Assembly: GCF_012911025.1 (NCBI RefSeq)
Contig: NZ_WUEI01000023.1
Location: 1-59,193, forward strand
Length of the DNA stretch: 59,193 nucleotides
Source: Azoarcus sp. TTM-91
GTDB lineage: Bacteria; Pseudomonadota; Gammaproteobacteria; Burkholderiales; Rhodocyclaceae
Direction of reading: 5' to 3'
In this document: positions 40,788 to 49,861 of the stretch, one piece after another
Layout: each line of letters opens with the position of its first letter
How positions within the stretch are numbered: the stretch's first letter is position 1
The notes under the pieces: generated by a model
What the model was told of the DNA's origin: nothing
The model's database searches: none
What the model saw: only the letters and a program-made list of their open reading frames with translations
Made by a program: the position numbers and the translations under genes

Positions 40788-41228
40788 ATGGAACTCGACA
40801 CCCTAGGCAACAAGGCCGGCCTGCTTTCCACCGCCACCACCGAAGCCCCGGTGCTGGACCCGGCCTACCGCGCCAAGGCGGAAGACGCCGCCGAGCGCTT
40901 CGAGGGCTTCTTCATCGCCGAGATGATGCGCCAGATGCGCAAGGTGACCCGCGAGATGGCGGGCGAGGACAGCGTGTTCAGCAACCGCATCAACCAGGAC
41001 ATGCTGGACATGGCCGACGGCGTGGTGGCGGACGTGCTCGCAGGCCAGCGCGCCTTCGGCGTGGCGGACGCCATCCTGCGCCAGATACTGCCGGCCGAGC
41101 CGCAGCGGCTGGCGGCGACGAACACCGCGGCGCTCGCCGCCGCCACCGCATTTAACCCGGCGGCCGCGGCGGTCGCCCTGAATGAGCAGGAAGCGCCGGC
41201 GAACGCCAGCACGGCGCCCGCGCCCTGA
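40788..41228 (+). CDS. flgJ: FlgJ rod-binding domain only
   Basis: 146 residues matching just the N-terminal rod-cap half of FlgJ: AERFEGFFIAEMMRQMRKVTRE near 38-59 and NRINQDMLDMADGVVADVLAG near 65-85. The C-terminal glucosaminidase half of enterobacterial FlgJ is missing and replaced by a low-complexity Ala-rich tail. The hydrolase domain is encoded separately at 33246-34040. Confidence 0.93.
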   Translation: MELDTLGNKAGLLSTATTEAPVLDPAYRAKAEDAAERFEGFFIAEMMRQMRKVTREMAGEDSVFSNRINQDMLDMADGVVADVLAGQRAFGVADAILRQILPAEPQRLAATNTAALAAATAFNPAAAAVALNEQEAPANASTAPAP

Positions 41229-41242
41229 ACAGGAAGACCGCC

Positions 41243-42622
41243 ATGAGCATGATCAACAACGCGCTGTCCGGCGCGCTCGCCGCCCAGGTCGGGCTCAACA
41301 TGACCAGCCAGAACGCCGCCAACATGATGACGCCCGGCTACACCCGCCAGGGCGTGCTGCTGTCCTCGGTGCAGCCGCTGGCCGGCGGCGTGCTGGCGGC
41401 CGGCAACGGCGTCACCGTTTCCTCGCTGCTGCGGTTCAGCGACGGCTACAAAAGCGTGCAGATGTGGCAGGCGAACTCCTCGCTCGGCCAGTACAGCACC
41501 ACCCAGCCCTATCTGACCCAGCTGGAACAGGTCATGGGCGACGACACCTCCAACCTCAACAGCGGCCTGGACGCCTTCTTCGCCGCGCTCAACGCCGCCA
41601 GCGTGGATCCGTCCTCCAGCCCGTTGCGCCAGCAGGTCATCAGCGCCGCCGACGCTGCGGCGCAGCGCTTCAACAGCATCAACCAGGTGCTGGTGAACCA
41701 GCGCCAGGCGGTGTTCCAGCAACGCGCCACCACGGTGTCGCTGATCAACGGCCTCAGCGCCGGCATCGCCGATCTGAACAAGCAGATCGCCGCCGCCCAG
41801 GCCACCGGCGGCAACACCTCCGGCCTGGTGGATGCGCGCGACCTGAAGATAGATGAGCTCTCCAAGCTGGTCGGCGTGCAGGTGGTGGACCAGGCCGACG
41901 GCACCCGCAGCATTTCCCTGCGCAGCGGCCAGCCGCTGGTGGTGGGTTCGCTGGCCGGCACCCTCGGCCTGGAAGGCAACCTCGATGGCTCGCAGACGCT
42001 GAAGCTCAGCTTCGCCCAGGAGTCCTTCGTGGTGAAGGGCGACAAACTCAGCGGCGAGTTGGGCGGCCTGAACGATTTCGAGAACACGGTGCTGGTGCCG
42101 CTGATGGAGTCCGTCACCGAAATGGCGAACCAGTTCAGCACCCGGGTGAACGACCTGCTGGCCGACGGCTATACGCCGGCCGGCGCCGCCGGCGGCCCGC
42201 TGTTCGAGTTCGACGCCACCAGCACTTCGTCCATCCTCAAGGTGAGCGACGGTTTCCTCGCCGCCGACCTGGCTTTCTCTTCCGACCCGGCGCTGCCGGG
42301 CGACAGCGGCAACCTGCTGAACCTCATCGGCATCCAGTCCAGCCAGGTCACGCTGAGTTCCATCGGCACCGTGTCCTTCTCCGACGCCGCCACCCAGCTG
42401 GTCGGCAAGCTGGCGATGGACAGCCAGCAGAACCAGACCTCCATGAGCACCGCCGAAACCGTGCGCAACCAGGCGGAGGAAAGCTGGAAATCCACCAGCG
42501 GGGTGAACGAGGACGAAGAAGCCATCAGCCTCATCCAGTTCCAGCAGATGTACCAGGCGAACATGAAAGTCATCGCCGTCGCCAACGAGCTGTTCGACAA
42601 CACCCTGGCGGCCATGGGCTGA
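41243..42622 (+). CDS. flgK: Hook-filament junction protein FlgK (HAP1)
   Basis: 459-residue junction protein. The N-terminal motif is NALSGALAAQVGLNMTSQNA and the C-terminal domain ends EEAISLIQFQQMYQANMKVI. A middle domain of beta and helical sequence is as in other FlgK proteins. Exported with FlgN. Confidence 0.95.
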   Translation: MSMINNALSGALAAQVGLNMTSQNAANMMTPGYTRQGVLLSSVQPLAGGVLAAGNGVTVSSLLRFSDGYKSVQMWQANSSLGQYSTTQPYLTQLEQVMGDDTSNLNSGLDAFFAALNAASVDPSSSPLRQQVISAADAAAQRFNSINQVLVNQRQAVFQQRATTVSLINGLSAGIADLNKQIAAAQATGGNTSGLVDARDLKIDELSKLVGVQVVDQADGTRSISLRSGQPLVVGSLAGTLGLEGNLDGSQTLKLSFAQESFVVKGDKLSGELGGLNDFENTVLVPLMESVTEMANQFSTRVNDLLADGYTPAGAAGGPLFEFDATSTSSILKVSDGFLAADLAFSSDPALPGDSGNLLNLIGIQSSQVTLSSIGTVSFSDAATQLVGKLAMDSQQNQTSMSTAETVRNQAEESWKSTSGVNEDEEAISLIQFQQMYQANMKVIAVANELFDNTLAAMG

Positions 42623-42630
42623 GGAGAAGG

Positions 42631-43545
42631 ATGATGCGCATTGCCAGCACCCAGTACCACTCGACGATGAACACCGCGCTGCAGCTCGCCAACGTGCGGC
42701 TGGGCGAGATCATGCAGAAGATGGCCACCGGCCAGCGCCTGCTCAAGCCCTCGGACGATCCCATCGCCAACGTCCGCCTGTCCCGCCTCAGCCGCGAAGA
42801 GGCGGCGCTGGACCAGTACCGCGACAATATCGGCGCGCTGTCGTCCCGGCTGACGCTGAACGAGACTCACCTGGATGCCATCTCCAACGACATCCTGCAG
42901 GCCCACGACCTGATGGTGTGGGCGGCCGATGGCGCCAACACGCCGGACGACGTCGCCGCCATGGCCAGCTCGCTGAAGTCGCTGGCGGAGAGCATTTTCT
43001 ACACCGCCAACACCAAGGACCAGGAAGGCCGTTACCTCTTCTCCGGCACGCTCACCGACACGCCCACCATCACCTACGACGACACCGCGCCGGTCGGCTC
43101 CCGCTACAGCTTCACCGGCAACACTGCCGAACAGCGGGTGATGGTGGGCAACGGCGTCACCCAGGCGGCCAACGTCACCGTCGCCGAACTGGCCGGCCTG
43201 CTGAACTCGATGGAAGGCACGGTGGAGGTGCTGAGCACCCCGGGCACCAGCGTGAACGACCCGGCGGTGCGGGCGCAGGTCACCGGCACGCTGGACCTGC
43301 TGGACGACACGCTGGACATCGTTTCCGCCACCATCTCCCGCCTAGGCGGCCAGCAGAACATCCTCGCCACGCTGGAGAACAACCACGCCAACGTCAGCCT
43401 CTCCAACCAGCAGGCGGCGCTGGACCTCGGCCAGCTGGACTACGGCGATGCGGCGGTCAAGCTCAACGGCTACACCGTCGCCCTGCAGGCCACGCAGAAA
43501 GCCTATGGCGCGGTCAGCCAGCTGTCCCTGTTCGACGTCCTCTGA
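42631..43545 (+). CDS. flgL: Hook-filament junction protein FlgL (HAP3)
   Basis: 304-residue flagellin-like junction protein: MRIASTQYHSTMNTALQLAN and LLKPSDDPIANVRLSRLSRE near the start, and LQATQKAYGAVSQLSLFDVL at the end. Two successive ATG codons (42631 and 42634) follow GAGGAGAAGG. Confidence 0.95.
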   Translation: MMRIASTQYHSTMNTALQLANVRLGEIMQKMATGQRLLKPSDDPIANVRLSRLSREEAALDQYRDNIGALSSRLTLNETHLDAISNDILQAHDLMVWAADGANTPDDVAAMASSLKSLAESIFYTANTKDQEGRYLFSGTLTDTPTITYDDTAPVGSRYSFTGNTAEQRVMVGNGVTQAANVTVAELAGLLNSMEGTVEVLSTPGTSVNDPAVRAQVTGTLDLLDDTLDIVSATISRLGGQQNILATLENNHANVSLSNQQAALDLGQLDYGDAAVKLNGYTVALQATQKAYGAVSQLSLFDVL

Positions 43546-43563
43546 AGCGAGGGCGGATAGACG

Positions 43564-44622
43564 ATGCAGATTCCCGCGCTAGGCTCCGGCACCAGCACTT
43601 CCGGCCGCCGCCTCGCCTTTGGTGACGGTGGAGTCGGCCGCAGCACCGCGCCGGCGACTTCCGCCGGCCAGAAGGCGGCTTCGCTGCCCTCCACCCGCGG
43701 CGGCCTGCGCAACCTGGATTTCGAGCTGAACCGGCAGGTGGCCGGTGCCCAGCAGGCGCTGAACTTCCTCGATCAGGCCGGCAATCGCTTGCAGGCGCTC
43801 AAGAGCACGCTGAGCGGCAAGCTGGCGGAGAAGAGCGATGGCGGCGCCGGGCCCAGCGCCGCCGATGCCAGGCTCGCTGAGCAACTGCGCCAGTTCAGCG
43901 CCCTCTGGCGCAAGCGTGGCGCCGCTTCGGCCGGCACGCTGGATGGCCAGCTCCAGGTGGTGCAGGCCGGCAGCGCCCAGCAGCGCTTCCGTATCCGCGG
44001 CCTGGATGCCGACAGCCTGCGCAGCGGCGACAAGGAAACGCTGTCTTTCTCCGCCGCCGGCAAGCAGGTGAGCGTGGCGGTGGACCCGGCAGCCGGGGAA
44101 ACCGCTGTGTTGCGCCGCTTGCAGAGCGCGCTGGCGCCCATCGGCATGGGCGTGGAGCGCAGCGGTGGCAGCCTGGTGTTCTCGGTCGCCGAGGGCGACT
44201 GGCCGGTGGTAAGGGACTCCCTGGCGGTGAAGGGCGGCGGCCAGCGCTTCCCCACCGGCCAGTTCAACAGGGTGCGTGCCGAAGCCGAGGCGGACGCCAT
44301 CCAGCCCCAGTCCTGGCGCGCCGACGACACCGAGGCCGCCCGCCAGACCTTGCAGGAAGTGCTCGCCGCGCTGGACCTGATCCGCCAGGCCAGGAACACC
44401 ATCAGCCGCGGCCTGGCCGAGGCGGACGCGCGCATGCAGCCGCGGCATAAGGTGGGGAGTGGCGCGGCGGAGGCAGACGAATCCGACTGGGCGGCGTCCT
44501 TTGTCCAGCGTTTCGAGGCGATGGCGGAGAAGCCGGATTTCAACGTCTTCGCCGCCGTGGCGCCGGCGCTGACGGCGGTGAGCCGCGACCGGGTGATGGC
44601 CCTGCTGGGGATGGCCGCCTGA
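43564..44622 (+). CDS. Unknown flagellar-operon protein at the lafW position
   Basis: 352 residues, no signal peptide. Helical segments lie at about 45-125 (NLDFELNRQVAGAQQALNFL). A beta-rich block at about 125-235 has a pattern like the flagellin/FliD hook-IN motif (AQQRFRIRGLDADSLRSGDK, LQSALAPIGMGVERSGGSLV). Helices close the protein. It follows flgL by 18 bases and is the last gene of the operon, the place where lafW (a putative hook-associated protein) lies in Flag-2/Laf clusters. An exported axial or accessory protein is the best guess. Confidence 0.6.
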   Translation: MQIPALGSGTSTSGRRLAFGDGGVGRSTAPATSAGQKAASLPSTRGGLRNLDFELNRQVAGAQQALNFLDQAGNRLQALKSTLSGKLAEKSDGGAGPSAADARLAEQLRQFSALWRKRGAASAGTLDGQLQVVQAGSAQQRFRIRGLDADSLRSGDKETLSFSAAGKQVSVAVDPAAGETAVLRRLQSALAPIGMGVERSGGSLVFSVAEGDWPVVRDSLAVKGGGQRFPTGQFNRVRAEAEADAIQPQSWRADDTEAARQTLQEVLAALDLIRQARNTISRGLAEADARMQPRHKVGSGAAEADESDWAASFVQRFEAMAEKPDFNVFAAVAPALTAVSRDRVMALLGMAA

Positions 44623-44839
44623 GCAGGATTGCGGCCGCGCTGCCCTCTGGCCCGCTGGAAACCGCGCGCTTCCCAGTGGAAGCTGGCGCGAGCAGCCGCC
44701 GGGCCGGGATCACGGCAGGCCGCCACGGCAGGCCATGCAGGGCGGTGGCAAAGCGAAGGCTGCTGCACGGCGAGCGGTCTGCCCGCCTGCCTGCGTCCGG
44801 CGGGGGTGAGCCAGACCGATGTCTTTCCTGACCCTGGGA

Positions 44840-44885
44840 AAGAAGAACGGCCCACCGCCAGGCGTGACGGTGGGCCGTTCTTCTT
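44840..44885. terminator. Strong bidirectional terminator
   Basis: Eighteen-pair perfect stem (44840-44857 / 44868-44885) with a ten-base loop; the stem starts AAGAAGAACGGCCCACCG. It lies between the flgB-lafW-like operon and the leftward CheC-like gene, and can end both. Confidence 0.85.
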
Positions 44886-44892
44886 CCTGAAC

Positions 44893-45585
44893 TTACATGC
44901 CCAGCGACTTCAGCAGCTCGTCCTGTTCGTCCTGGCTGATGGCGCTGGTCGCCGGGCCGGAAGGCGCGGTTTCCTGGCCGGCGGACTCCAGCAGTGCGTC
45001 CGGGTCCGGCTCTTCGGCGGCGGCGAATTCGTTCAGCTGGATGAACTCGGTGCGGTCTATCGCCAGCTCCAGGTAAAAGATGTTGTTGCGGCCGGTGTAG
45101 AAGGTGACCCGGCGTGCTTCCGGCTGGTCCAGGTGGGTATCCACGCTGAGGATCACCTGCTTGGTCAGCGCCAGCATCTTCGGCTGGTTCTGGGTGATGT
45201 GGGTCTGCAGCTCGCGCGATACCTTGCCGGTGAAGTCGCCGACGATCTGGTTCATCAGCTCGCCCATCACATTGCCGACCTCGTCCGAGGTGAAGGCGCT
45301 CGCCAGCTCCTCCTTCGCCATCCCCATGTTCAGCATGTAGCGCTCGTACAGCTCCATCGCCGCATGGGCGGAGAAGTTGATGACCACCAGGCCGGAGAAG
45401 CCGCCATCGAACAGCACGAAGCAGCCGATGTCCGGCTTCAGGCAGGTCTTGCTGATGCGCTGGACCATATTGGCGTAGCGGACCTGGCTCTCCGTCGCCA
45501 CCGTCAGCACCTTGGTCACCGAATCGCATAGGCTGCGAAGGATGTCGTCCGTGCCGAAAACCACCGGATATTCCTGCGTGCTCAT
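44893..45585 (-). CDS. CheC/CheX-like protein, DUF3334 type
   Basis: 230 residues. The body has LCDSVTKVLTVATESQVRYA, LKPDIGCFVLFDGGFSGLVV, then ELYERYMLNMG and DEVGNVMGELMNQIVGDF. The DEVGNVMGELMNQIVG helix resembles the ExxN(I/V) phosphatase helices of CheC/CheX. The family matches uncharacterised DUF3334 proteins as I remember them. The C-terminal tail ISQDEQDELLKSLGM resembles the CheY-binding N-terminus of FliM. It is the last gene next to the flagellar cluster, leftward, monocistronic. A role in CheY-P handling is inference. Confidence 0.75.
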   Translation of the reverse strand: MSTQEYPVVFGTDDILRSLCDSVTKVLTVATESQVRYANMVQRISKTCLKPDIGCFVLFDGGFSGLVVINFSAHAAMELYERYMLNMGMAKEELASAFTSDEVGNVMGELMNQIVGDFTGKVSRELQTHITQNQPKMLALTKQVILSVDTHLDQPEARRVTFYTGRNNIFYLELAIDRTEFIQLNEFAAAEEPDPDALLESAGQETAPSGPATSAISQDEQDELLKSLGM

Positions 45586-45841
45586 TGTTCCGCCATGCCA
45601 TGGTTGTGGGAAGCGCTAGGTATATCACAGCTTCTCACGGCGCTAGCGGCAAGCTGGAACGAGGCGTGAGAAATCCGTGCATCGGCTGCTTTCGCCGGTG
45701 GCGGCGCGGCGGGAACAGAGCGCTTGCGCCGGACTCGCCCGGCGGGGCAGGGCGCCAGTTCATCGCATCGCTTCGCCGTCGTGAGGGGCGCAGGGGGCGC
45801 CAGCGCGGGCAGCGTCGCCAATGGCTCCTGCCGAGCGGAAA

Positions 45842-46624
45842 TCAGGCCAGCGGCTGAATGAAGCGGGCCAGCGTCTCCACCACCGCCGCCTCGTTCTCGC
45901 GGTGGGGGAAATGGCCGGTGCCGGGCTGGATTTCCAGCTGCACCGGCCCAGCCACCCGTTCTGCGATCAGGCGGGCATGCGCGGCGGAGCCGTATTCGTC
46001 CTCCACGCCATGGATGACCAGCGTCGGGCATTTCACCTGCGGCAGCACCGCTTCATGCGACCAGGCCGAGAAGGCGGGGTGGAGCCAGGAGCCGGTCCAG
46101 GCGTCCAGCACCCACTGCGCCTTGTCGCCGTGGTACTTGCGCAGGCGCTCCAACTGCTTCGGATCCTCGAACAGCGTTTTGGCGGCGCTGATTCCCTGCA
46201 GGGTCAGGTCTTCGACGAAGACCTGGGCTGCCAGCGTGAGCAGGGCCACGCAATGGGTGCCGAAGCGGGCGGCGCAGTTGATTGCCATGCAGCCGCCGAC
46301 GCTGTGGCCGAGCAGGATGAAGCGCTCCAGGCCCAGCTGCGACCTGAGGGCGTCGAAATCGCCTTCGGCCTCGGCGTTGATGAAGTCCAGGCCCAGCTTG
46401 CCCGGATGCGCCGCCGATTCGCCGAAGCCCAGCCGGTCGTACGCCACTACCTGCCGGCCGGTCGCCCGTGCGAGGGCCTCCGGCAAGCCGCGCCACAACT
46501 GCACGCAGCCGAGGGAGTCGTGCAGCAGGATGATGGGCGCCTTCCTGACTGACGCTTCGGGCGACCATGTACGGACAAAGAGGCGGCCCTTGGGGCCTTC
46601 GATCAGGGTGTCGGTGTGCGTCAT
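45842..46624 (-). CDS. Alpha/beta-hydrolase
   Basis: 260 residues with the alpha/beta-hydrolase fold: oxyanion region LLHDSLGC, nucleophile elbow GHSVGG (Ser near 98), acid in VIHGVEDEY and catalytic His in GTGHFPH. No signal peptide, so cytosolic. Substrate unknown. It stands alone, with a long upstream region that holds a perfect 16-bp palindrome. Confidence 0.85.
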   Translation of the reverse strand: MTHTDTLIEGPKGRLFVRTWSPEASVRKAPIILLHDSLGCVQLWRGLPEALARATGRQVVAYDRLGFGESAAHPGKLGLDFINAEAEGDFDALRSQLGLERFILLGHSVGGCMAINCAARFGTHCVALLTLAAQVFVEDLTLQGISAAKTLFEDPKQLERLRKYHGDKAQWVLDAWTGSWLHPAFSAWSHEAVLPQVKCPTLVIHGVEDEYGSAAHARLIAERVAGPVQLEIQPGTGHFPHRENEAAVVETLARFIQPLA

Positions 46625-47070
46625 CGTCGATTTTCTGAAGTGGGCTGCCGGCTGTGGGCTGGTCTTGGTTTGTTTCTCTGTGCTTGGCTAGGGCGGGCCC
46701 GGCTGAAGGTCCGGCCTTTCCTCGTGCTCGGGGGAACCGGCGTTCCGCGCCTCAAGGGCGGGGCGGCATTGCGGTCGGAGCTGATTCTTGCATTGCGTTG
46801 ACGTTAACGTCAATCAAGTGACAGGCTGGTGCTCGGGGCGGTGCGACGCTCTCGGTGGCATCCTTCGCCAGCTTGAGAAGCGATACGCAAGGTATGCGGG
46901 CGACGGCGGAGCTGCGCTCCGGGGGCTAGCTCCCAGCCCGGGGGTTCTGCCCCAGCGGGTGGCAGCCGTCTGGCAGGTCATGCATGGCTGCTCAGGGTGA
47001 CGGCTTTTGGCGGCCATCGCCGGCCGTTGCAGGCGTGTGTTGAAGGAACGCCGGCGGCTTCCCTCCACCC
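46625..47070. other. Intergenic region upstream of the hydrolase
   Basis: 446 bases without a convincing gene; short frames here lack ribosome sites and family features. The only clear element is the palindrome at 46798-46813. Confidence 0.6.
46798..46813. promoter_or_regulatory. Perfect 16-bp palindrome, MerR-type operator candidate
   Basis: TTGACGTTAACGTCAA, self-complementary, with TTGAC/TTGAT-type -35-like bases on both strands. It recalls sites of MerR-family LiuR-type regulators of branched-chain/fatty-acid breakdown as I remember them. It lies 174 bases before the hydrolase start. Confidence 0.45.
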
Positions 47071-48429
47071 TCAGAGCTCGAAGACCTGGCCCTGCAGTGG
47101 CACGGCAGCTTCCCATCCGAGTTCGCGCTGAATGCGTTCGCGCAGCGCTTCGGAGGCCTCTGCTTCGCCGTGGACGATGAAGACACGCCTGGGCGGGCGC
47201 TGGAAGCCGGAAAGCCAGTGGAGCAGGCCGTCGCAGTCGGCATGGGCGGAGAGCATGGGCAACTCGGTCACCTCGGCGTTCACCGTGATCCACTGGCCGT
47301 AGGCTTTTACCTCGCGAGCGCCTTCGAGCAGTTTGCGCCCGCGGGTGCCGGCGGCCTGGAAGCCGGAGAACAGCAGGGTGCTGCGGTGATCCGGGCCGAA
47401 GGCTGCGATGTGGTGCAGTACCCGCCCGCCAGTCGCCATGCCGCTGGCGGCGATGATCACCTTGGGATAGCGGTTGGCTGACAGCGCCTTGGAGGCCTCC
47501 ACGTCTCGCACGTAAGTTACCGCGGCGCACGCGGCTTCGTAGTCTGCGGCGGCGAGCTTGTGCTCGCCTTGGTGGCGGCGCATCAGTTCGGTGACGCTGG
47601 TGGCCATCGGGCTGTCGAGGTAGACCGGCACGTTCTGCAGGCGGCCTTGCCGGCGCAGCAGCCAGAGATCGTAGATCAACGACTGGGCACGCCCGACCGC
47701 GAACGCGGGGATGACCACCGTGCCGCCGCGCTGCACCGTGCGCTCCACCACTTTGCCGAGGGCCTCCACAGGATCGGTCGCGTCGTGGCGGCGGTTTCCG
47801 TAGGTGGATTCGATCACCACGTAGTCCGCATCCGCCACCTGCTCCGGCGCATGCATGATGGCGTCGTCCTCGCGGCCGAGATCCCCGGAGAAGACGATGC
47901 GTTGCCCGCCGATGTCGATCTGCGCGCTGGCCGCACCCAGGATATGGCCGGCGCGGCGGAACAACAGCTTCGCGCCGCCGGGCAGTTCAGTCTCACGATG
48001 CAGCGGTGTCGGCCGGAAACGCTCCAGCGCCTGCTCGGCGTCCGGCACGCGATACAGTGGCAGCGCTGGTTTGTGCTTGGAAAAGCCCTTGCGGTTGGCG
48101 AACTCGGCATCCTTCTCCTGCAGCCAGGCGCTGTCGAGCAGGATGAGTTCGGCAACGTCGCGGGTGGCCGGAGTGGCGAAGATCCTGCCGTGGAAGCCGT
48201 CCAGCACCAGCCGGGGCAAGTAGCCGCAGTGGTCCAGGTGGGCGTGGGTGAGCACTACCGCATCGATGTCACGCGGCGACAGCGGCAGGCGCTGCCAGTT
48301 GAGCTCGCGCAAGTTCTTCAGGCCCTGGAACAAACCGCAATCGACCAGGATGCGGGTGCCACCGCAGGTGAGCAGGTGCTTGGAGCCGGTGACGGTACCG
48401 GCGCCGCCAAGGCTGGTCAGTGTGAGCAT
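47071..48429 (-). CDS. Beta-CASP metallo-beta-lactamase-fold hydrolase (RNA-processing type)
   Basis: 452 residues. The zinc-binding motif HAHLDHCG (HxHxDH) lies near 57-64, preceded by LVDCGLFQG. Further metal ligands are in GHILGAA and FSGDLGRE. The beta-CASP domain follows (VVIPAFAVGRAQSLIYDLW, DSPMATSVT, ASGMATGGRVLHH), and a C-terminal RMMBL-type part ends with MLSAHADCDGLLHWLSGF and VFIVHGEAEASEALRERI. It probably cuts RNA, as in YSH1/CPSF73-like bacterial proteins. Start at 48429 follows AAGGGAAATTCC; the frame runs open upstream. It seems monocistronic. Confidence 0.9.
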   Translation of the reverse strand: MLTLTSLGGAGTVTGSKHLLTCGGTRILVDCGLFQGLKNLRELNWQRLPLSPRDIDAVVLTHAHLDHCGYLPRLVLDGFHGRIFATPATRDVAELILLDSAWLQEKDAEFANRKGFSKHKPALPLYRVPDAEQALERFRPTPLHRETELPGGAKLLFRRAGHILGAASAQIDIGGQRIVFSGDLGREDDAIMHAPEQVADADYVVIESTYGNRRHDATDPVEALGKVVERTVQRGGTVVIPAFAVGRAQSLIYDLWLLRRQGRLQNVPVYLDSPMATSVTELMRRHQGEHKLAAADYEAACAAVTYVRDVEASKALSANRYPKVIIAASGMATGGRVLHHIAAFGPDHRSTLLFSGFQAAGTRGRKLLEGAREVKAYGQWITVNAEVTELPMLSAHADCDGLLHWLSGFQRPPRRVFIVHGEAEASEALRERIQRELGWEAAVPLQGQVFEL

Positions 48430-48748
48430 TGGAATTTCCCTTTTGTTTTCTTTGTGGGAGGGCGGCCAGGCCGCCACGCGGATGTGGCTGATTGAGCCCG
48501 CACCGGGCGCCGAGTTCCTCTGCCGAGACGGGGAGGGGCGGTGGATTGCCGGCCACGCCGGGCAGGTTCGGCTGCACATTCTGCCTGCTTCTGGCTTGCC
48601 TCGATCCGGGCGGCTGCGCGCCAGGCCGCGCAGCCGAATTCATCTCTCCAACCGGACATCCCCTGGATGTGCACGGACAAAGAAAAAGGCCGGAACCTCG
48701 ATTTCTCTCGGTGTCCCGGCCTTCATCGGACTGCGTTGGCAGTGGTAC
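48430..48748. other. Intergenic region between the beta-CASP gene and ssrA
   Basis: 319 bases holding the tmRNA terminator and a perfect 10-bp inverted repeat (CGGCTGCGCG, 48611-48620, with its complement at 48627-48636). No gene seen. Confidence 0.6.
48683..48723 (-). terminator. Terminator of ssrA
   Basis: On the minus strand AGGCCGG ... CCGGCCT closes an imperfect stem followed by TTTTTCTTT, 26 bases after the tmRNA 3' end. Confidence 0.75.
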
Positions 48749-49126
48749 TGGTGGAGCCGGGGGGAATCGAACCCCCGTCCGCAAGCCCTCTACAGACAGC
48801 TCTACATACTTAGCCGACCTATTTGGATTTAACTCCTGGCTTAGCCGGTCAGCAGGCCGGCCAGAAGCGAGTTACCTTACCTTTAGCTGCGGGGCCAAGT
48901 AACCCGGCCCTGCTCGCGAGTCTCTGTAAATGACACTGCAGCGGCCCAGCTTACGCTGGAACCACCCGACCCAGAGACATGTCGGTGCAGCGCCCGCCGG
49001 GATTAAGCGGCGAGAGCGAAACGCTCGTCGTTGGCGTTTGTAGTTTCCCAGATGGATTTACGAGGTGACTGGTCCTCGGTATGCACTGCGCTGCTTCGCG
49101 ACCCACGTCGAAGCCAGGTCGGCCCC
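48749..49126 (-). ncRNA. ssrA: Transfer-messenger RNA (tmRNA)
   Basis: 378-nt tmRNA, which rescues stalled ribosomes and tags nascent proteins. The 5' end reads GGGGCCGACCTGGCTTCGAC and the 3' end has the T-arm GGTTCGATTCC and encoded CCA. The tag frame at 49035-49003 starts with resume codon GCC and reads ANDERFALAA followed by TAA. This is the tag type usual in betaproteobacteria. It is a one-piece, not permuted, gene. Confidence 0.97.
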
Positions 49127-49174
49127 AGTGATCGGTGATGCATTGGAACCTAGATGAGGCTAGGCATCCAGATT

Positions 49175-49861
49175 TCAAGAGGGCGAGTCTATCACGCCGA
49201 GGGCCAGGGTTTGAAGGAGCTGGAGAGGGCTGGCGACGATGGCGTCCGCCTCCCACTGCTCCACGGGGAGGGCCTCACCCAGGTAGCCGTAGGCGGCGGC
49301 GATTGCCGGCATGTCGGCAGCCCGCGCAGCCTGGATGTCCCGGAGGTCGTCGCCCACATAGACACTGCGTGACGGGGCGACGCCTGCCTGAGAGCAGGCA
49401 AGTAGCAGAGTGTCCGGGGCCGGCTTGGGGCTGGGAGCGGAATCGCCGCTGATGATGCAACTCGCGCGCGTGTCCAGCTGCAGCGCGGCCATTAGCGGAA
49501 GTGTGTAGCGCTGCCGCTTGTTGGTCACGATTCCCCACTTGATGCCATGGGCCTCCAGGCTCTGCAGAACCTTCTCCATGCCGTCGAAGAGCCGGGTCGA
49601 TACGCAGAGTGCCTGCTCGTAATGTGCCAGGAAGCGCTTGGAGTAGTGCGCATGGGCGTCCGTGCCGGGCTCGATCGAGAACGCGGCGCGCAGCATGCCG
49701 GTAGCGCCGTGTGAGACGTGGGGGCGGAGCTTTGCCAGCGGCAAGGGCTCGCGCCCCTCTTCAACGAGCAGGCGATTGGTGGCGCTGGCGAGGTCGGGAG
49801 CGGTATCGGCCAGCGTGCCGTCCAGGTCGAAGAAAACGGCGTCAGGCGGGGCGACGAGCAT
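49175..49861 (-). CDS. gph: Phosphoglycolate phosphatase (HAD family)
   Basis: 228-residue HAD hydrolase. Motif [12 protein letters not shown] contains the nucleophile Asp near residue 11, motif II is IVTNK, motif III the Lys in SPKPAPD, and motif [14 protein letters not shown]. It turns 2-phosphoglycolate, formed by DNA 3'-end repair or oxygenase action, into glycolate. It overlaps ubiG by 20 bases; ubiG-gph is a common pair in proteobacteria. Other HAD substrates are possible. Confidence 0.9.
   Translation of the reverse strand: MLVAPPDAVFFDLDGTLADTAPDLASATNRLLVEEGREPLPLAKLRPHVSHGATGMLRAAFSIEPGTDAHAHYSKRFLAHYEQALCVSTRLFDGMEKVLQSLEAHGIKWGIVTNKRQRYTLPLMAALQLDTRASCIISGDSAPSPKPAPDTLLLACSQAGVAPSRSVYVGDDLRDIQAARAADMPAIAAAYGYLGEALPVEQWEADAIVASPLQLLQTLALGVIDSPS

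Noticed and set aside
46788..47000. 70-codon frame over the 46798 palindrome
   Set aside because: No ribosome site or homology; it runs through the likely operator.
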